Below, one piece after another: positions 16,063-24,626 of a DNA stretch of 40,535 nucleotides. The DNA is from Candidatus Heimdallarchaeota archaeon (GTDB taxonomy: Archaea > Asgardarchaeota > Heimdallarchaeia > Heimdallarchaeales > Heimdallarchaeaceae), in NCBI GenBank assembly GCA_021399395.1, contig JAAFKJ010000147.1, positions 1 to 40,535 on the forward strand. Direction: 5' to 3'. The notes under the pieces are model-generated. The model did no database searches, was not told the origin of the DNA, and saw only the letters and a program-made list of their open reading frames with translations. Position 1 is the stretch's first letter. Every line of letters starts with the position of its first letter. Made by a program: the position numbers and the translations under genes.

Positions 16063-16995
16063 ATGACATCGTACCTCTTTATAGTAAATCCTGAAGCCAG
16101 AAATGGTGCTATAGGAAAGATGTGGCCAAATGTTGAAGAAGAAATTTTGAAGCGCGGTATGCGACATACTACTATATATACAAAAGAACCTAAGCATGCG
16201 ATCGAGATTGCTAGAGAAGAAGCCAATAACTTTGATATTATTGTTGCAACTGGTGGAGATGGAACTGTAAATGAAGTTGCAAATGGCTTATATGGTACAG
16301 GTGCTACTTTTGGAGTTTTACCACTAGGAAATGGAAATGATTTTGCTAGAGGCATACTTCTTGATGATGATTTTCAGCGAAGCTTAGATATCTTAGTTAA
16401 CTGCAAAACTTTAGATCTCACAGTAGGTATTGCTACAGCAGATGACGATAAACGTTATTTCGTTAACATTGCAGATACAGGTGTAGGAGCAACTATTTCT
16501 GTATCCGCTTTTACAGAAGCTAAATGGTTAAGGGGATTTTTGAAATATTACTATCTAGCACTCAAAGGTGTATTGAAATACAGGTTAGTTCCTACAAAAA
16601 TCCAAGTTGATGATCAAGAACCCTCTGATGGTGGATTAGTTATTCTGGCAGCAGGAGTGGGTCATCGATTCGGAGCAGGTTTTCAAATACTTCCAGATAA
16701 CTATGCATTCGAACCAGATTTTGCTATTTGCTACGCAAATGATATTGGTAAGATGGATCAAATCAATCTTCTGAATGTATTAAAAGGTGGAAATCATTTA
16801 GGAAGAAAGAATGTTCATTACATTAGAGGAAGCAAAATCAGTTTAGAATTAGGGAAAGCTCTTCCAGTTGAAGTTGAAGGTGAAATTGTAAGTTTTGCTG
16901 CTACTAAAGTAACATTCGAAGTAGCACCTGAAAAGATGAAAACTGTTGTGCCTGATGAGTTTATTCAACTAAAAGAATCGAGGCAAAAGAAATAA
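16063..16995 (+). CDS. Diacylglycerol-kinase-family lipid kinase (YegS/BmrU/DgkB-like)
   Basis: 310 residues, the family's normal size. Motifs in order: FIVNPEARNGAIGKMW at the N-terminus, VATGGDGTVNEVANGLYG (nucleotide-binding GGDGT), FGVLPLGNGNDFARGI, then TVGIATADD and the C-terminal beta-sandwich with HYIRGSKISLEL and PVEVEGE. Members phosphorylate diacylglycerol, sphingoid or related lipid alcohols with ATP. In an archaeon the substrate could be a polar-lipid precursor, which is inference. ATG start about 30 bp after an AAATATA box, 48 bp after tRNA-Thr. Confidence 0.92.
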   Translation: MTSYLFIVNPEARNGAIGKMWPNVEEEILKRGMRHTTIYTKEPKHAIEIAREEANNFDIIVATGGDGTVNEVANGLYGTGATFGVLPLGNGNDFARGILLDDDFQRSLDILVNCKTLDLTVGIATADDDKRYFVNIADTGVGATISVSAFTEAKWLRGFLKYYYLALKGVLKYRLVPTKIQVDDQEPSDGGLVILAAGVGHRFGAGFQILPDNYAFEPDFAICYANDIGKMDQINLLNVLKGGNHLGRKNVHYIRGSKISLELGKALPVEVEGEIVSFAATKVTFEVAPEKMKTVVPDEFIQLKESRQKK

Positions 16996-17069
16996 AGATG
17001 TAAGTACTTCTTTATGTAAAGGAAGAACACATCTTCAATCATCTTTCTATTTGAATGGAGAGAACTTAA

Positions 17070-17522
17070 TTGCACGTAGGATTTATTGTTCAAAACCTCA
17101 GTAAAGGGGAAATTGATGATTCATCTATCCAAATTTCTGAAGATGATAGAGAGATGTTCCCCAAAGAAGGGGTTTTATTTTTTATGGAATCATACGAGGA
17201 GATTTTTGGGTGTCATATCGATTCTTTTGGAAAAATCTCAGGGTTAGATGAGTGGTTTAAACAATTTCCAGTTGCAAGAGAAGACATAGTTATAATTTCA
17301 AAGTATACGGAAGGTTTCATTCTTTCAACAATGTCTGAGATTGTTGAACAACAACAACATTTCGTAATTGAAATGGATAGGATTTTAGCTCTTGAACCTA
17401 CAGATATTTTTTGTCCCAATTGTAGATATAATCTTGAGCATGCTGGAAAAGCTTCTAGAGCTGATTCTTATATACTGAAATGTGCAAGGTGTGGTTTTAC
17501 ACTTGTGAAAAAGAGTATTTGA
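17070..17522 (+). CDS. Unknown protein with C-terminal zinc ribbon
   Basis: 150 residues. The N-terminal 115 residues form an unrecognised alpha/beta region (MHVGFIVQNLS... GCHIDSFGKISGLDEWF... IVIISKYTEGFILSTMSEI). The C-terminus is a zinc ribbon: FCPNCRYNLEH and LKCARCGFTLV. The start is TTG at 17070; an in-frame ATG at 17055 is cut off by a stop codon. Same strand as the lipid kinase 74 bp upstream. The function is unknown. Confidence 0.68.
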   Translation: MHVGFIVQNLSKGEIDDSSIQISEDDREMFPKEGVLFFMESYEEIFGCHIDSFGKISGLDEWFKQFPVAREDIVIISKYTEGFILSTMSEIVEQQQHFVIEMDRILALEPTDIFCPNCRYNLEHAGKASRADSYILKCARCGFTLVKKSI

Positions 17523-17578
17523 GTAATCATGACAAACACAGATTTATAATCTAAAAACTAAATTTGTACAAGAGCAGA

Positions 17579-18595
17579 ATGAGAATCTATAGATCAAAAG
17601 CAACCCAGGTTAAAGGTAAGAACTGGAAAATAGCTTGTGATAGTACAAATTCTACTTACTACCCTTTAGTTTTTTACAGTCATGCTCATTCTGATCATAT
17701 ACCTAGAAGGTTGCCAAAAACAGATATAATTACTTCTCGAATAACACAGATCCTCCTAAAACATTTAACATCAAATTTTGAAGATCCAACTTATCATGAG
17801 ACTTATTCTGCTGATGAACTCGTTATTAAACAGATATCTAGTGGTCACATTGTTGGTTCTACTGCCATGATCTTAGATTCAGATGAAGGTAAACTGATAT
17901 ACACTGGAGATGTATCAATAAGGGAGAAAGGTTTCTTAGAACCATTCAAACCTGAAAAATGTGATAAATTAATAGTTGAAAGCACCTTTGGTTCTCCTGA
18001 ATATATCTTCCCAGAGTATAATGAAATAATAAAAGAAACAAGAGAACAGATCTCAAATTATCTTGAAAATAACATTCCTGTTGTTTTGATGGGTTATGCA
18101 TTAGGAAAAGCACAGATGCTATATCATGCATTTTCAGATCTGTCTGAAACAATAGTTATGCATGGTGCAAATTACAAAATCAACTCCTTACTGCTAGAGG
18201 AGAATGTCGGGGGTTCTATTCCTGCTACAGCATATGAGGAAGCAAAAGAAACTGAATTACTAGAAAAAAGTAATAACTGGATACTTTATACACCTTTAAA
18301 ATCTGGTAGAGACGCTTTTTTTTCTCACCTAAAACAGAAATATGGAGTCAAGCTTTTTGCTTTTAGTGGTTGGTGTATATCACCTAATTACAAATTTAGA
18401 ATGGCGGTTGATCATGGTACCACTATAAGTGATCATGCGGATTTTAAAGAATTAATTGAGATTTGTAACAAATGTGATCCTGATCAGATTTACACAATAT
18501 ACGGTGATAATGTTAGATTTGCGGCGGAATTAAGAAAATTGGGTTTTAACGCATCCCCCTTATCAAAACAGACTCTTCTTGAATCATACTTTTAG
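17579..18595 (+). CDS. Metallo-beta-lactamase-fold nuclease (COG1236/beta-CASP-like)
   Basis: 338 residues from the ATG. Zinc motif FYSHAHSDHIPRRLP (HxHxDH) lies near residue 40, followed by SGHIVGSTAMIL, IYTGDVS, VESTFGSPEYIFPE and, near the end, TISDHADFKEL. This is the layout of Ysh1/CPSF73-like and DNA-ligase-associated exonuclease proteins (COG1236), which act on nucleic acids; the beta-CASP region is short. A TTG 15 bp upstream (17564) is possible, but TTTATAAT at 17543-17550 puts the transcription start just before the ATG at 17579. Converges with the next gene with a 3-bp gap. RNA or DNA as substrate cannot be told from sequence. Confidence 0.82.
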   Translation: MRIYRSKATQVKGKNWKIACDSTNSTYYPLVFYSHAHSDHIPRRLPKTDIITSRITQILLKHLTSNFEDPTYHETYSADELVIKQISSGHIVGSTAMILDSDEGKLIYTGDVSIREKGFLEPFKPEKCDKLIVESTFGSPEYIFPEYNEIIKETREQISNYLENNIPVVLMGYALGKAQMLYHAFSDLSETIVMHGANYKINSLLLEENVGGSIPATAYEEAKETELLEKSNNWILYTPLKSGRDAFFSHLKQKYGVKLFAFSGWCISPNYKFRMAVDHGTTISDHADFKELIEICNKCDPDQIYTIYGDNVRFAAELRKLGFNASPLSKQTLLESYF

Positions 18596-18598
18596 TCT

Positions 18599-18967
18599 TT
18601 AATAACTAGCAATCAGATCTTCTATTTTCTTTTCTTTGTAGATGATTTCATTCAAATGTATTATCTGAATAGGTATATCCCTTCGGGCAAGAAAGTCTCT
18701 TGCATTAGTACTAACTGAATTGCAGATTAGAACCAGCTTTTTCAAATTCAATGAAATAATCAACTGCTCGAGTTGAAGAAGTTTGTTTGTAGGAATTGTT
18801 CTTTTCCAGTTCATAGTAACTATACCTATATTCTTATCCTGAAGATAAAAATCTATCACATATTTCTGCCTCCCAAATTTGAAAGAAGCATTTTCTCTAA
18901 TAGGTATCTTTCTTAAATTGAACTCATTTCTAAGTACATAGTTTATGACAGATTCTTCTTTGCTCAT
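18599..18967 (-). CDS. Small protein, possible PD-(D/E)XK nuclease-fold relative
   Basis: 122 residues. The order of a helix, strands (KYVIDFYLQDKNIGIVTMNW) and a helix-strand ending (LEQLIISLNLKKLVLIC then IPIQIIHL) resembles small restriction-endonuclease-like proteins of the Mrr or Hjc kind, where D..(D/E)xK lies on these strands. Here the Asp in VIDFY is present but the ExK position reads MNWK, so the catalytic site looks degenerate. The fold call is tentative. ATG start at 18967. Convergent with the MBL nuclease. Confidence 0.5.
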   Translation of the reverse strand: MSKEESVINYVLRNEFNLRKIPIRENASFKFGRQKYVIDFYLQDKNIGIVTMNWKRTIPTNKLLQLEQLIISLNLKKLVLICNSVSTNARDFLARRDIPIQIIHLNEIIYKEKKIEDLIASY

Positions 18968-19090
18968 TGAACAAAAGTGTAATTGATTATTAAAAATAAA
19001 CCTTATTACCAGCGTAATATACTGGAAATATCAAAAAACGTAGTTTATTGACAAAAAACATGAGACGCCAGTTTTGAGAAAAATGAAAAA

Positions 19091-19117
19091 GGATAGATTT
19101 TTCTAATTTTTCTATCC
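19091..19117 (-). terminator. Hairpin at the 3' end of the M48 protease gene
   Basis: GGATAGA (19091-19097) and TCTATCC (19111-19117) pair in a 7-bp stem with an AT-rich loop, overlapping the stop codon of the minus-strand gene (19112-19114). On the minus strand it is followed by T-rich sequence (TTTTTCATTTTT), as expected for an archaeal terminator. Confidence 0.45.
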
Positions 19118-21658
19118 AAAAACATACTTCATTTCTTTCCAATTAGATATTCTAGCAATCAAGCGATCAAATAAGGAGATGTGCTTCTTAACCATAGCCT
19201 TAGGAGTGTCTGAGAAAACATAGACGTAGTCGACTTTCTTTCTCTCTACTTCATGTGTTTTTTCTCTTATAGAATAAGTTATTTTCTCATCATTTACCTC
19301 AGTCACCATACAAGCTATACCTGTTTCTAACTCTTCCTTAGTAAACAAAATTACTGATTTTCCCACAATCATTTCAATAAGCGATGTCTGCTGTTCAATT
19401 TTATCTTCCAATAATCGCAGAAGGGCAGGAGGTAGTTCAAAGAATAACTCAGAACCCTTATAGTTATGAGTTTTTATATCTTCTTTTTCGAATACTTTCA
19501 ATTTGAATATCGAATTAGAAAATTGATTTGTAAACTCAATGTCTTCTAAAACAGCTCTTCGATCTGCACCATCTTTGTAAATAAAAATATTTTCTCCGAT
19601 TTTCTTTTCGAAATATGATTTAGATTTTCCAGTATAAGATTTTTCAAATTCTTCAGTTGAATCATCTAGAGATCTGAATTGAAAAATTGGAACTTTAGAT
19701 TTCTTAGAAGTCTTCCAAGAAACAAGTTCTCCCATCTTCCCATTTTTCAGGACATATGTTTCACCAATATTTGCTTCATGGATTACATTATCAGTTAGAA
19801 GTATCTGTTTTTCTTCATCATCCTGTTTGACATTTAATAACATGGGAACACAGATAGTATTACTAATCGTTATCCCAGTAACCTCTCCTTCAACAATATT
19901 GTCGAAAGTTCGATCATAAGCAACTATATTTTTCCCTTTTATTTCTGAGATTACTTCATCCATTCGAGTTATTTCAATGAAGGATTTTACTCCATCCTCA
20001 CCATGATATTCATTAAACCGTTCTGAAATCAGTGTGGAGAATTCTTCTCTTTTTTCACTCAATTTCTTAAGTGACCTTTTTCTAATGAAATTTGGTAAAA
20101 TGAACCAAAATGGTAAAAGCGCTCCTTTTACGGGAGAAAACCTTTCATCAACAACTGCAACAATTCTATAAGCTGTTCTTGGGTGAGACATAAAAATATT
20201 TGCGACCATATCCCATCTTCCTGGTTTGTAAATATGCTTATAGAGCCTTATTGCTGCCTCTCCTTGAAATCTTAATTTTTCATCTTCTGTAAATTCTTTT
20301 CCTGTTAACAATTGTACATTTAAACCAAAATCACCAGCGACACCTTGATAGAAACCTTCTAGTTTGTACAATGCTTGAGCTAATTCCTTTCCATAACCTG
20401 CTTTTTTCGTTTGTAAATCTGCGTCTCCTTCAAGAATTCTAACAAATATGTATAATACCGCAACTATACCATAACTAATGAGGAAATACCATCCAAAAGC
20501 AATATCTACTTTTACAGCTGCATAATCCAATGTAGTAGCTGGTAGGAGAAAAGCTTTCTTTATTATCATTTCAATCCAAGCTAATATCTGAAGCCAGATA
20601 ATATGAGCTCGTTTATTATGTGCCAATTCATGAGCCACGATACCTCGTATATCATCATCACTGAAGTCTCCTATATCGGATGCTATCATAGCAACCCTTT
20701 GATCAAACAAAGGTCCATACGCCATTGCATTCAGAATTGGAGCTTCAACAAATCCAACTTTGACTTTTCTCCTGATTCCTAATTTTAGTCTTACTTCTTC
20801 AACGAGCTTTAACACTCTCTCATCATCTGTGGGTTTGATGCCTAGAAGTATAGTTAGTAACCATCCAGATATGAAGTAAAGCAGAATTGAAAGAATTATA
20901 ATAAGCTCCCAAGGTCCGAGAGATAGGAAAACTACTCTATCAACTAGAAGTGAGTCAGCCACGAAAGTATCTGCCTTTACAAGCCCACCCAAAGTATTAC
21001 CATCTTTTGGAAGTGAGAAAGCATTGCTAAAATCAAAGAAGTAGGAAAAAGTATGATAGTAGATATTCAGATAATTCCATGTTAGGTTATCAAATCCTGG
21101 AACTAGTTTTCCAATACCATAAAGTGCTACATAAACTATAGCAAACAGAGTAAGATACAAAACTTGGGGGGACATGAGACGACTTACTAGAACAAATTTC
21201 TTTCCAAAGAAAATCAAAGCTAGAATAATGAAAACATATAACATGAGATTATATGCCCAACCAGTGAAAATCTCAGTTTTTTCATGAGTAACAAGTTCCC
21301 ATACTTTGTCCCCAACAGTTCCAACTAAGAAGACAAAGTATGTTACGACCGATATAATCATTAGTTCTCTCCATACTGGAGAATGTCTTAATTGATAAGT
21401 TTGGTAAACTGCAAGAACAAATAAACTTAGAGCTATACCCAATAACCAATGCTCTAAAAAGAATAAAACTAACCCAAAAGTCATAGCTATCGATGCTAGC
21501 ATAAGATTTTCTGAAGTTGTACCATGTTTTATTTTTGTTCTGATTTCAGATATTAAGAAAAATAATCCTAAAGCAGTAATTATAAGTCCTAAAATCAGTG
21601 TAATGTTACCATCAACCACTAGATTCCACTTATCGAGAAAATAATCTGCTATACTCAT
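19112..21658 (-). CDS. M48 (HtpX/Ste24-like) membrane metalloprotease with long C-terminal extension
   Basis: 848 residues, much longer than HtpX (about 300). The first 270 residues carry about seven or eight membrane helices. The M48 catalytic unit follows: GFVEAPILNAMAYGP, then GIVAHELAHNKRAH (H343, E344, H347) and the third zinc ligand in ILEGDADLQ (E410), with FMSHPRTAYRIVAV after it. Residues about 510-848 are a soluble beta-rich region with no family I recognise. M48 proteases degrade damaged membrane proteins or process prenylated proteins. ATG start. It appears to be a single-gene unit. Confidence 0.88.
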   Translation of the reverse strand: MSIADYFLDKWNLVVDGNITLILGLIITALGLFFLISEIRTKIKHGTTSENLMLASIAMTFGLVLFFLEHWLLGIALSLFVLAVYQTYQLRHSPVWRELMIISVVTYFVFLVGTVGDKVWELVTHEKTEIFTGWAYNLMLYVFIILALIFFGKKFVLVSRLMSPQVLYLTLFAIVYVALYGIGKLVPGFDNLTWNYLNIYYHTFSYFFDFSNAFSLPKDGNTLGGLVKADTFVADSLLVDRVVFLSLGPWELIIILSILLYFISGWLLTILLGIKPTDDERVLKLVEEVRLKLGIRRKVKVGFVEAPILNAMAYGPLFDQRVAMIASDIGDFSDDDIRGIVAHELAHNKRAHIIWLQILAWIEMIIKKAFLLPATTLDYAAVKVDIAFGWYFLISYGIVAVLYIFVRILEGDADLQTKKAGYGKELAQALYKLEGFYQGVAGDFGLNVQLLTGKEFTEDEKLRFQGEAAIRLYKHIYKPGRWDMVANIFMSHPRTAYRIVAVVDERFSPVKGALLPFWFILPNFIRKRSLKKLSEKREEFSTLISERFNEYHGEDGVKSFIEITRMDEVISEIKGKNIVAYDRTFDNIVEGEVTGITISNTICVPMLLNVKQDDEEKQILLTDNVIHEANIGETYVLKNGKMGELVSWKTSKKSKVPIFQFRSLDDSTEEFEKSYTGKSKSYFEKKIGENIFIYKDGADRRAVLEDIEFTNQFSNSIFKLKVFEKEDIKTHNYKGSELFFELPPALLRLLEDKIEQQTSLIEMIVGKSVILFTKEELETGIACMVTEVNDEKITYSIREKTHEVERKKVDYVYVFSDTPKAMVKKHISLFDRLIARISNWKEMKYVFG

Positions 21659-21711
21659 GACATCTTGAGGTGAAGATGAATACTTTAAAATCTTTTGTCT
21701 TTGGAAATTTT

Positions 21712-22323
21712 TTAAGAAATCGGAATCTGACGAATTACATCATTATTGAGCAAATCTTTTGCTGCTAATTGAGCATCAGTTTCTGTAAGTTTCATTAATT
21801 TTACAATATCGCTTAGTGTCGCAACACCTTTGTATTTCAGAAGCGAAATAACTTTCTTCTGCTGGTGGCTATATGATTTATTAATATCTTGTGTGATAAT
21901 TTTAGGATTTAATTCAAGTTTAGTATTAGCAAGATTTTCAGTAGGTGTGCTATATTTCTTTAAATGTTTGTCAACATAATCGTTCATTAAAGAAAAATGC
22001 TCTACTCGTCCATTCCAATCTTTAAGTTCATCCTCAAATCGGTTGTTGAATTCATCTTGAATGCTTTTTAAATCTGATCTAATCCCACTATCTTCATCGT
22101 CACAATCAGTACAAACGACTGAAACAATTTGTTCGGAAGTAGAATAAATGAACTTATAATTCTTTGTTTGAAGAAAATCGCATCCCTTGTCAACATTTTG
22201 TGCAAAAATCTCAATAGCGCTCAAAAAACTGGTTATAAGATTCTCATCGTGGTCTATGCTACCATACTTCTTATGAAAGAGGCATTCACCTGTATCTTTA
22301 GCTATCCAAATATTATGTAACAT
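21712..22323 (-). CDS. Longin-like domain plus winged-helix protein
   Basis: 203 residues from the ATG at 22323. Residues 1-90 look like a longin domain: IWIAKDTGECLFHKKYGSID, then DENLITSFLSAIEIFAQNV, then NYKFIYSTSEQIVSVVC, i.e. two strands, a helix with LITSFLSAI, and more strands. The C-terminal 55 residues are a winged helix (HQQKKVISLLKYKGVATLSD then LTETDAQLAAKDLL). Longin domains serve vesicle trafficking and GTPase regulation in eukaryotes and are expanded in Asgard archaea. An upstream in-frame ATG at 22386 would add 21 hydrophobic residues; I prefer 22323 because the domain begins there and TATA-like ATAATACATG lies about 45 bp before it. Confidence 0.68.
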   Translation of the reverse strand: MLHNIWIAKDTGECLFHKKYGSIDHDENLITSFLSAIEIFAQNVDKGCDFLQTKNYKFIYSTSEQIVSVVCTDCDDEDSGIRSDLKSIQDEFNNRFEDELKDWNGRVEHFSLMNDYVDKHLKKYSTPTENLANTKLELNPKIITQDINKSYSHQQKKVISLLKYKGVATLSDIVKLMKLTETDAQLAAKDLLNNDVIRQIPIS

Positions 22324-22463
22324 AGACTTCAAGAAGATAAAAAATGACTTAGCACAAAAACTCATATAATACATGGGTATTTTCACGCGTACACTTAAGG
22401 AGAAAATTAAAACCTAATTTCATAACATAAACTATCAAAAAAATTAAAGAAAAAGAGAAGTAA

Positions 22464-23120
22464 CTATGCTTTATAAGGCATAATTTCTATGACGATATTT
22501 TCATCTATTAGTTCGACATCTCTTGCAGCTTTTCGAACAGCTTCCTTAGCGATTTCAACCATCTGTTCAGTGGTTAAATCATCGTTGTAGGTTTCTTTCA
22601 AATAAGCAATAGCTTCAGAATCACCTTCACCCATTGCCTTAGCTTTGCAAGACATTACTCCGCCACCAGGATCAACGAAATGGAGACTTGGACCTGTTTG
22701 ATCTAAACCGCCAAATAGTAACCCTACTCCAAATGGTCGAAGACCACCTTGTTGAGTAAATACTTGGATGTAATCTCCTATTTTAATTGAGAGCCCTCTA
22801 ACATCCAATGGTTCTGCATAAGTCAGTCTGAATATTTCTGCTTCTAATCTAGAACGAGAGATGAGAATTCGACCATCTGCTGCAACTCCAGCAAATATAG
22901 CTTGAATATTTTCTGATATTTTGTGAATCTTCAAATCTGGTTCGTTCAAATCAACGATTCTGAGTAATCCTGCAAGTACTACACCGTGTTTACTTTTAAT
23001 GCCGACTGCAATACTTCCTCTCCTGACAGATTCTCTAGCATATTCTGTTTGAATAATACGTCCTTCAGGTGAGTACATTGTTGTTGTTCTATCGTATCCC
23101 ATTGATTGTGGTCCTAACAT
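22464..23120 (-). CDS. psmA: 20S proteasome alpha subunit
   Basis: 218 residues, slightly short for the family (about 240). Characteristic: YDRTTTMYSPEGRIIQTEYA at the N-terminus (the alpha-type YD..T.FSPEGRL.QVEYA motif), SIAVGIKSKHGVVLAG, and AGVAADGRIL. The central part (GGLRPFGVGLLFGGLD, then LHFVDPGGG) also fits. It forms the outer gating rings of the core particle. A strong GGAGG lies 9 nt before the ATG, within the 3' end of the beta gene; the two ORFs are 4 nt apart. The C-terminus is truncated relative to typical homologues. Confidence 0.97.
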   Translation of the reverse strand: MLGPQSMGYDRTTTMYSPEGRIIQTEYARESVRRGSIAVGIKSKHGVVLAGLLRIVDLNEPDLKIHKISENIQAIFAGVAADGRILISRSRLEAEIFRLTYAEPLDVRGLSIKIGDYIQVFTQQGGLRPFGVGLLFGGLDQTGPSLHFVDPGGGVMSCKAKAMGEGDSEAIAYLKETYNDDLTTEQMVEIAKEAVRKAARDVELIDENIVIEIMPYKA

Positions 23121-23124
23121 TTTC

Positions 23125-23787
23125 TTATGCCTCCAAATGTTTCTTTACTTCAGCAGCAGTCAATCTCTTGACTCCTTTTTTGTTCACTACTAAAACATCC
23201 ATTCCGTCACCTGTGGCAGTATCTCTGCTTGTCGCGGTAGCTAATGCTGTAATAGCAATCTTCAAACCTGCTTCTTCAGTTAAGTCTTCTTTCCATTGTG
23301 ATTCGAGGACACCATATGCGACTAAAGAGCCTGATCCGGTAGATGCAAAGTCTTCTTCAGTTATTCCTCCAGCCATATCTAATGTGTAGATGTGACCTCC
23401 ATCCTTGTCTAGACCTGCTACTATCATACTCACATAATAGGGGAAATATGCTCTATATTGCTCGTACATAATGGATGCAAGAAGATTTCCTGCCATTTTT
23501 GTAGATGGATCATATCCTCTTCCTAGTGCGTAGAGGTTTAGATTTGCTCGTGTCAGGTGAACTAGATATTGCGCATCTGAGACCAATCCCGCAATGGTAG
23601 CAATTGTAAAATCGTTGATTTCATGCAATTTTTTTGCCTTTTTAGATGCGATAAAAGAACCCATAGAAGCCCTTTTATCAGCAGCAGCTGCAATTCCACC
23701 TTTGAATTTTAATGCAATTGTTGTCGTACCATGTTTAGGATCCATAAATGGGTTATTTGTCATCCCATTAAAGTTTGGATTGTTCAT
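23125..23787 (-). CDS. psmB: 20S proteasome beta subunit (N-terminal threonine protease)
   Basis: 220 residues. A propeptide of 20 residues ends HG, and cleavage would expose T21 as the catalytic threonine (HGTTTIALKFKGG). D37 (ADKRAS) and K53 (AKKLHEI) fall at the Asp17 and Lys33 positions, so the active site is complete. Later motifs are ATIAGLVSDAQYL, TLDMAGG and FASTGSGSLVAYGVLE. Start: ATG at 23787 with GAGGT 8 nt upstream, and a TATA-like AATATTTAAAC about 40 bp upstream. First gene of the beta-alpha operon. Confidence 0.97.
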   Translation of the reverse strand: MNNPNFNGMTNNPFMDPKHGTTTIALKFKGGIAAAADKRASMGSFIASKKAKKLHEINDFTIATIAGLVSDAQYLVHLTRANLNLYALGRGYDPSTKMAGNLLASIMYEQYRAYFPYYVSMIVAGLDKDGGHIYTLDMAGGITEEDFASTGSGSLVAYGVLESQWKEDLTEEAGLKIAITALATATSRDTATGDGMDVLVVNKKGVKRLTAAEVKKHLEA

Positions 23788-23849
23788 AATATTACCTCAG
23801 TTTTTTTAATTATCTTCTGTTTAAATATTTAGTGTTTTGATTGTTTATG

Positions 23850-24566
23850 TCAATTGTAAGTTGTTTCATCGATATGAGTTACTATTTCATCTTCATATAC
23901 ATCAATGCTTACATCATCTAGGTTTAATAATTCATTACTTACCCAATTTGCAACCATCCCTATACTTGAACTAGTAGATTGGTTTTCTCTATACTCAACA
24001 TCAATTGTTCCATCTTTGTGAATAAACAAGCGAACTTGATTATTTTCGGAATCTTCCCAACATAATTGAATAAAACAGTTTATTTCTCTTTTGTAAAGAA
24101 AACGAAAGTTACCAAACCATCTCTTTTCAAGAATTGAAGTTACTATTTCTTGTTCTAAAGGGGGTACAGTTTTTATTTTCTTCCATTGGGAATTATAGTT
24201 ATTGCCTTGTATGTTTATAGCTTTGGCACTTAGAAGATCCTTAATTAGTGATTTTGTGTATCTGCCACCAGAATAAGTTAATTCATAGGTTCCTATATCA
24301 TTTTTAGATAGATACTTCCTACTTTGTAATCTTTTCAATGCTTTTGTAAGCTGATGCTGATGAAGATCAGTGGTCTTTCTTAATCCTGAAAAACTATATG
24401 AAATATTAGAATCTGATAATGTAAGTAGTAATTGAACCTCAGGCAGAGTCATATATTCATACTCTGTACTATAGAAGTAATCAGTAGGCAGATTATCTAA
24501 TTTTAAACTATTATCACTAGTTTGTTTAAAACTTGATAAATCATAATACCCTCGGTCCATATTCAT
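23850..24566 (-). CDS. Winged-helix DNA-binding protein with unknown C-terminal domain
   Basis: 238 residues. Residues about 38-105 form a winged helix: LPEVQLLLTLSDSNISYSFS, then the recognition-helix region HQHQLTKALKRLQSRKYLSK and wing YELTYSGGRY. The C-terminal 120 residues (WFGNFRFLYKREINCFIQLCW... FIHKDGTIDVEYRE) are beta-rich and unrecognised, maybe an effector domain. No cysteine ligand set. ATG at 24566 (a second ATG two codons on). Lies 62 bp before psmB on the same strand and could regulate nearby genes, but this is inference. Confidence 0.68.
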   Translation of the reverse strand: MNMDRGYYDLSSFKQTSDNSLKLDNLPTDYFYSTEYEYMTLPEVQLLLTLSDSNISYSFSGLRKTTDLHQHQLTKALKRLQSRKYLSKNDIGTYELTYSGGRYTKSLIKDLLSAKAINIQGNNYNSQWKKIKTVPPLEQEIVTSILEKRWFGNFRFLYKREINCFIQLCWEDSENNQVRLFIHKDGTIDVEYRENQSTSSSIGMVANWVSNELLNLDDVSIDVYEDEIVTHIDETTYN

Positions 24567-24626
24567 AATATTATCAATATATTCTTTGACATAACACTAT
24601 ATAATGACTCGGTTTTATACGAAGTT

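Noticed and set aside
16017..16355. Minus-strand ORF of 112 residues
   Set aside because: It is antisense to the diacylglycerol-kinase-like gene, whose GGDGT motif is clear.
23069..23389. Plus-strand ORF of 106 residues
   Set aside because: It is antisense to psmB and psmA, which have full family matches; the ORF has no recognisable features.
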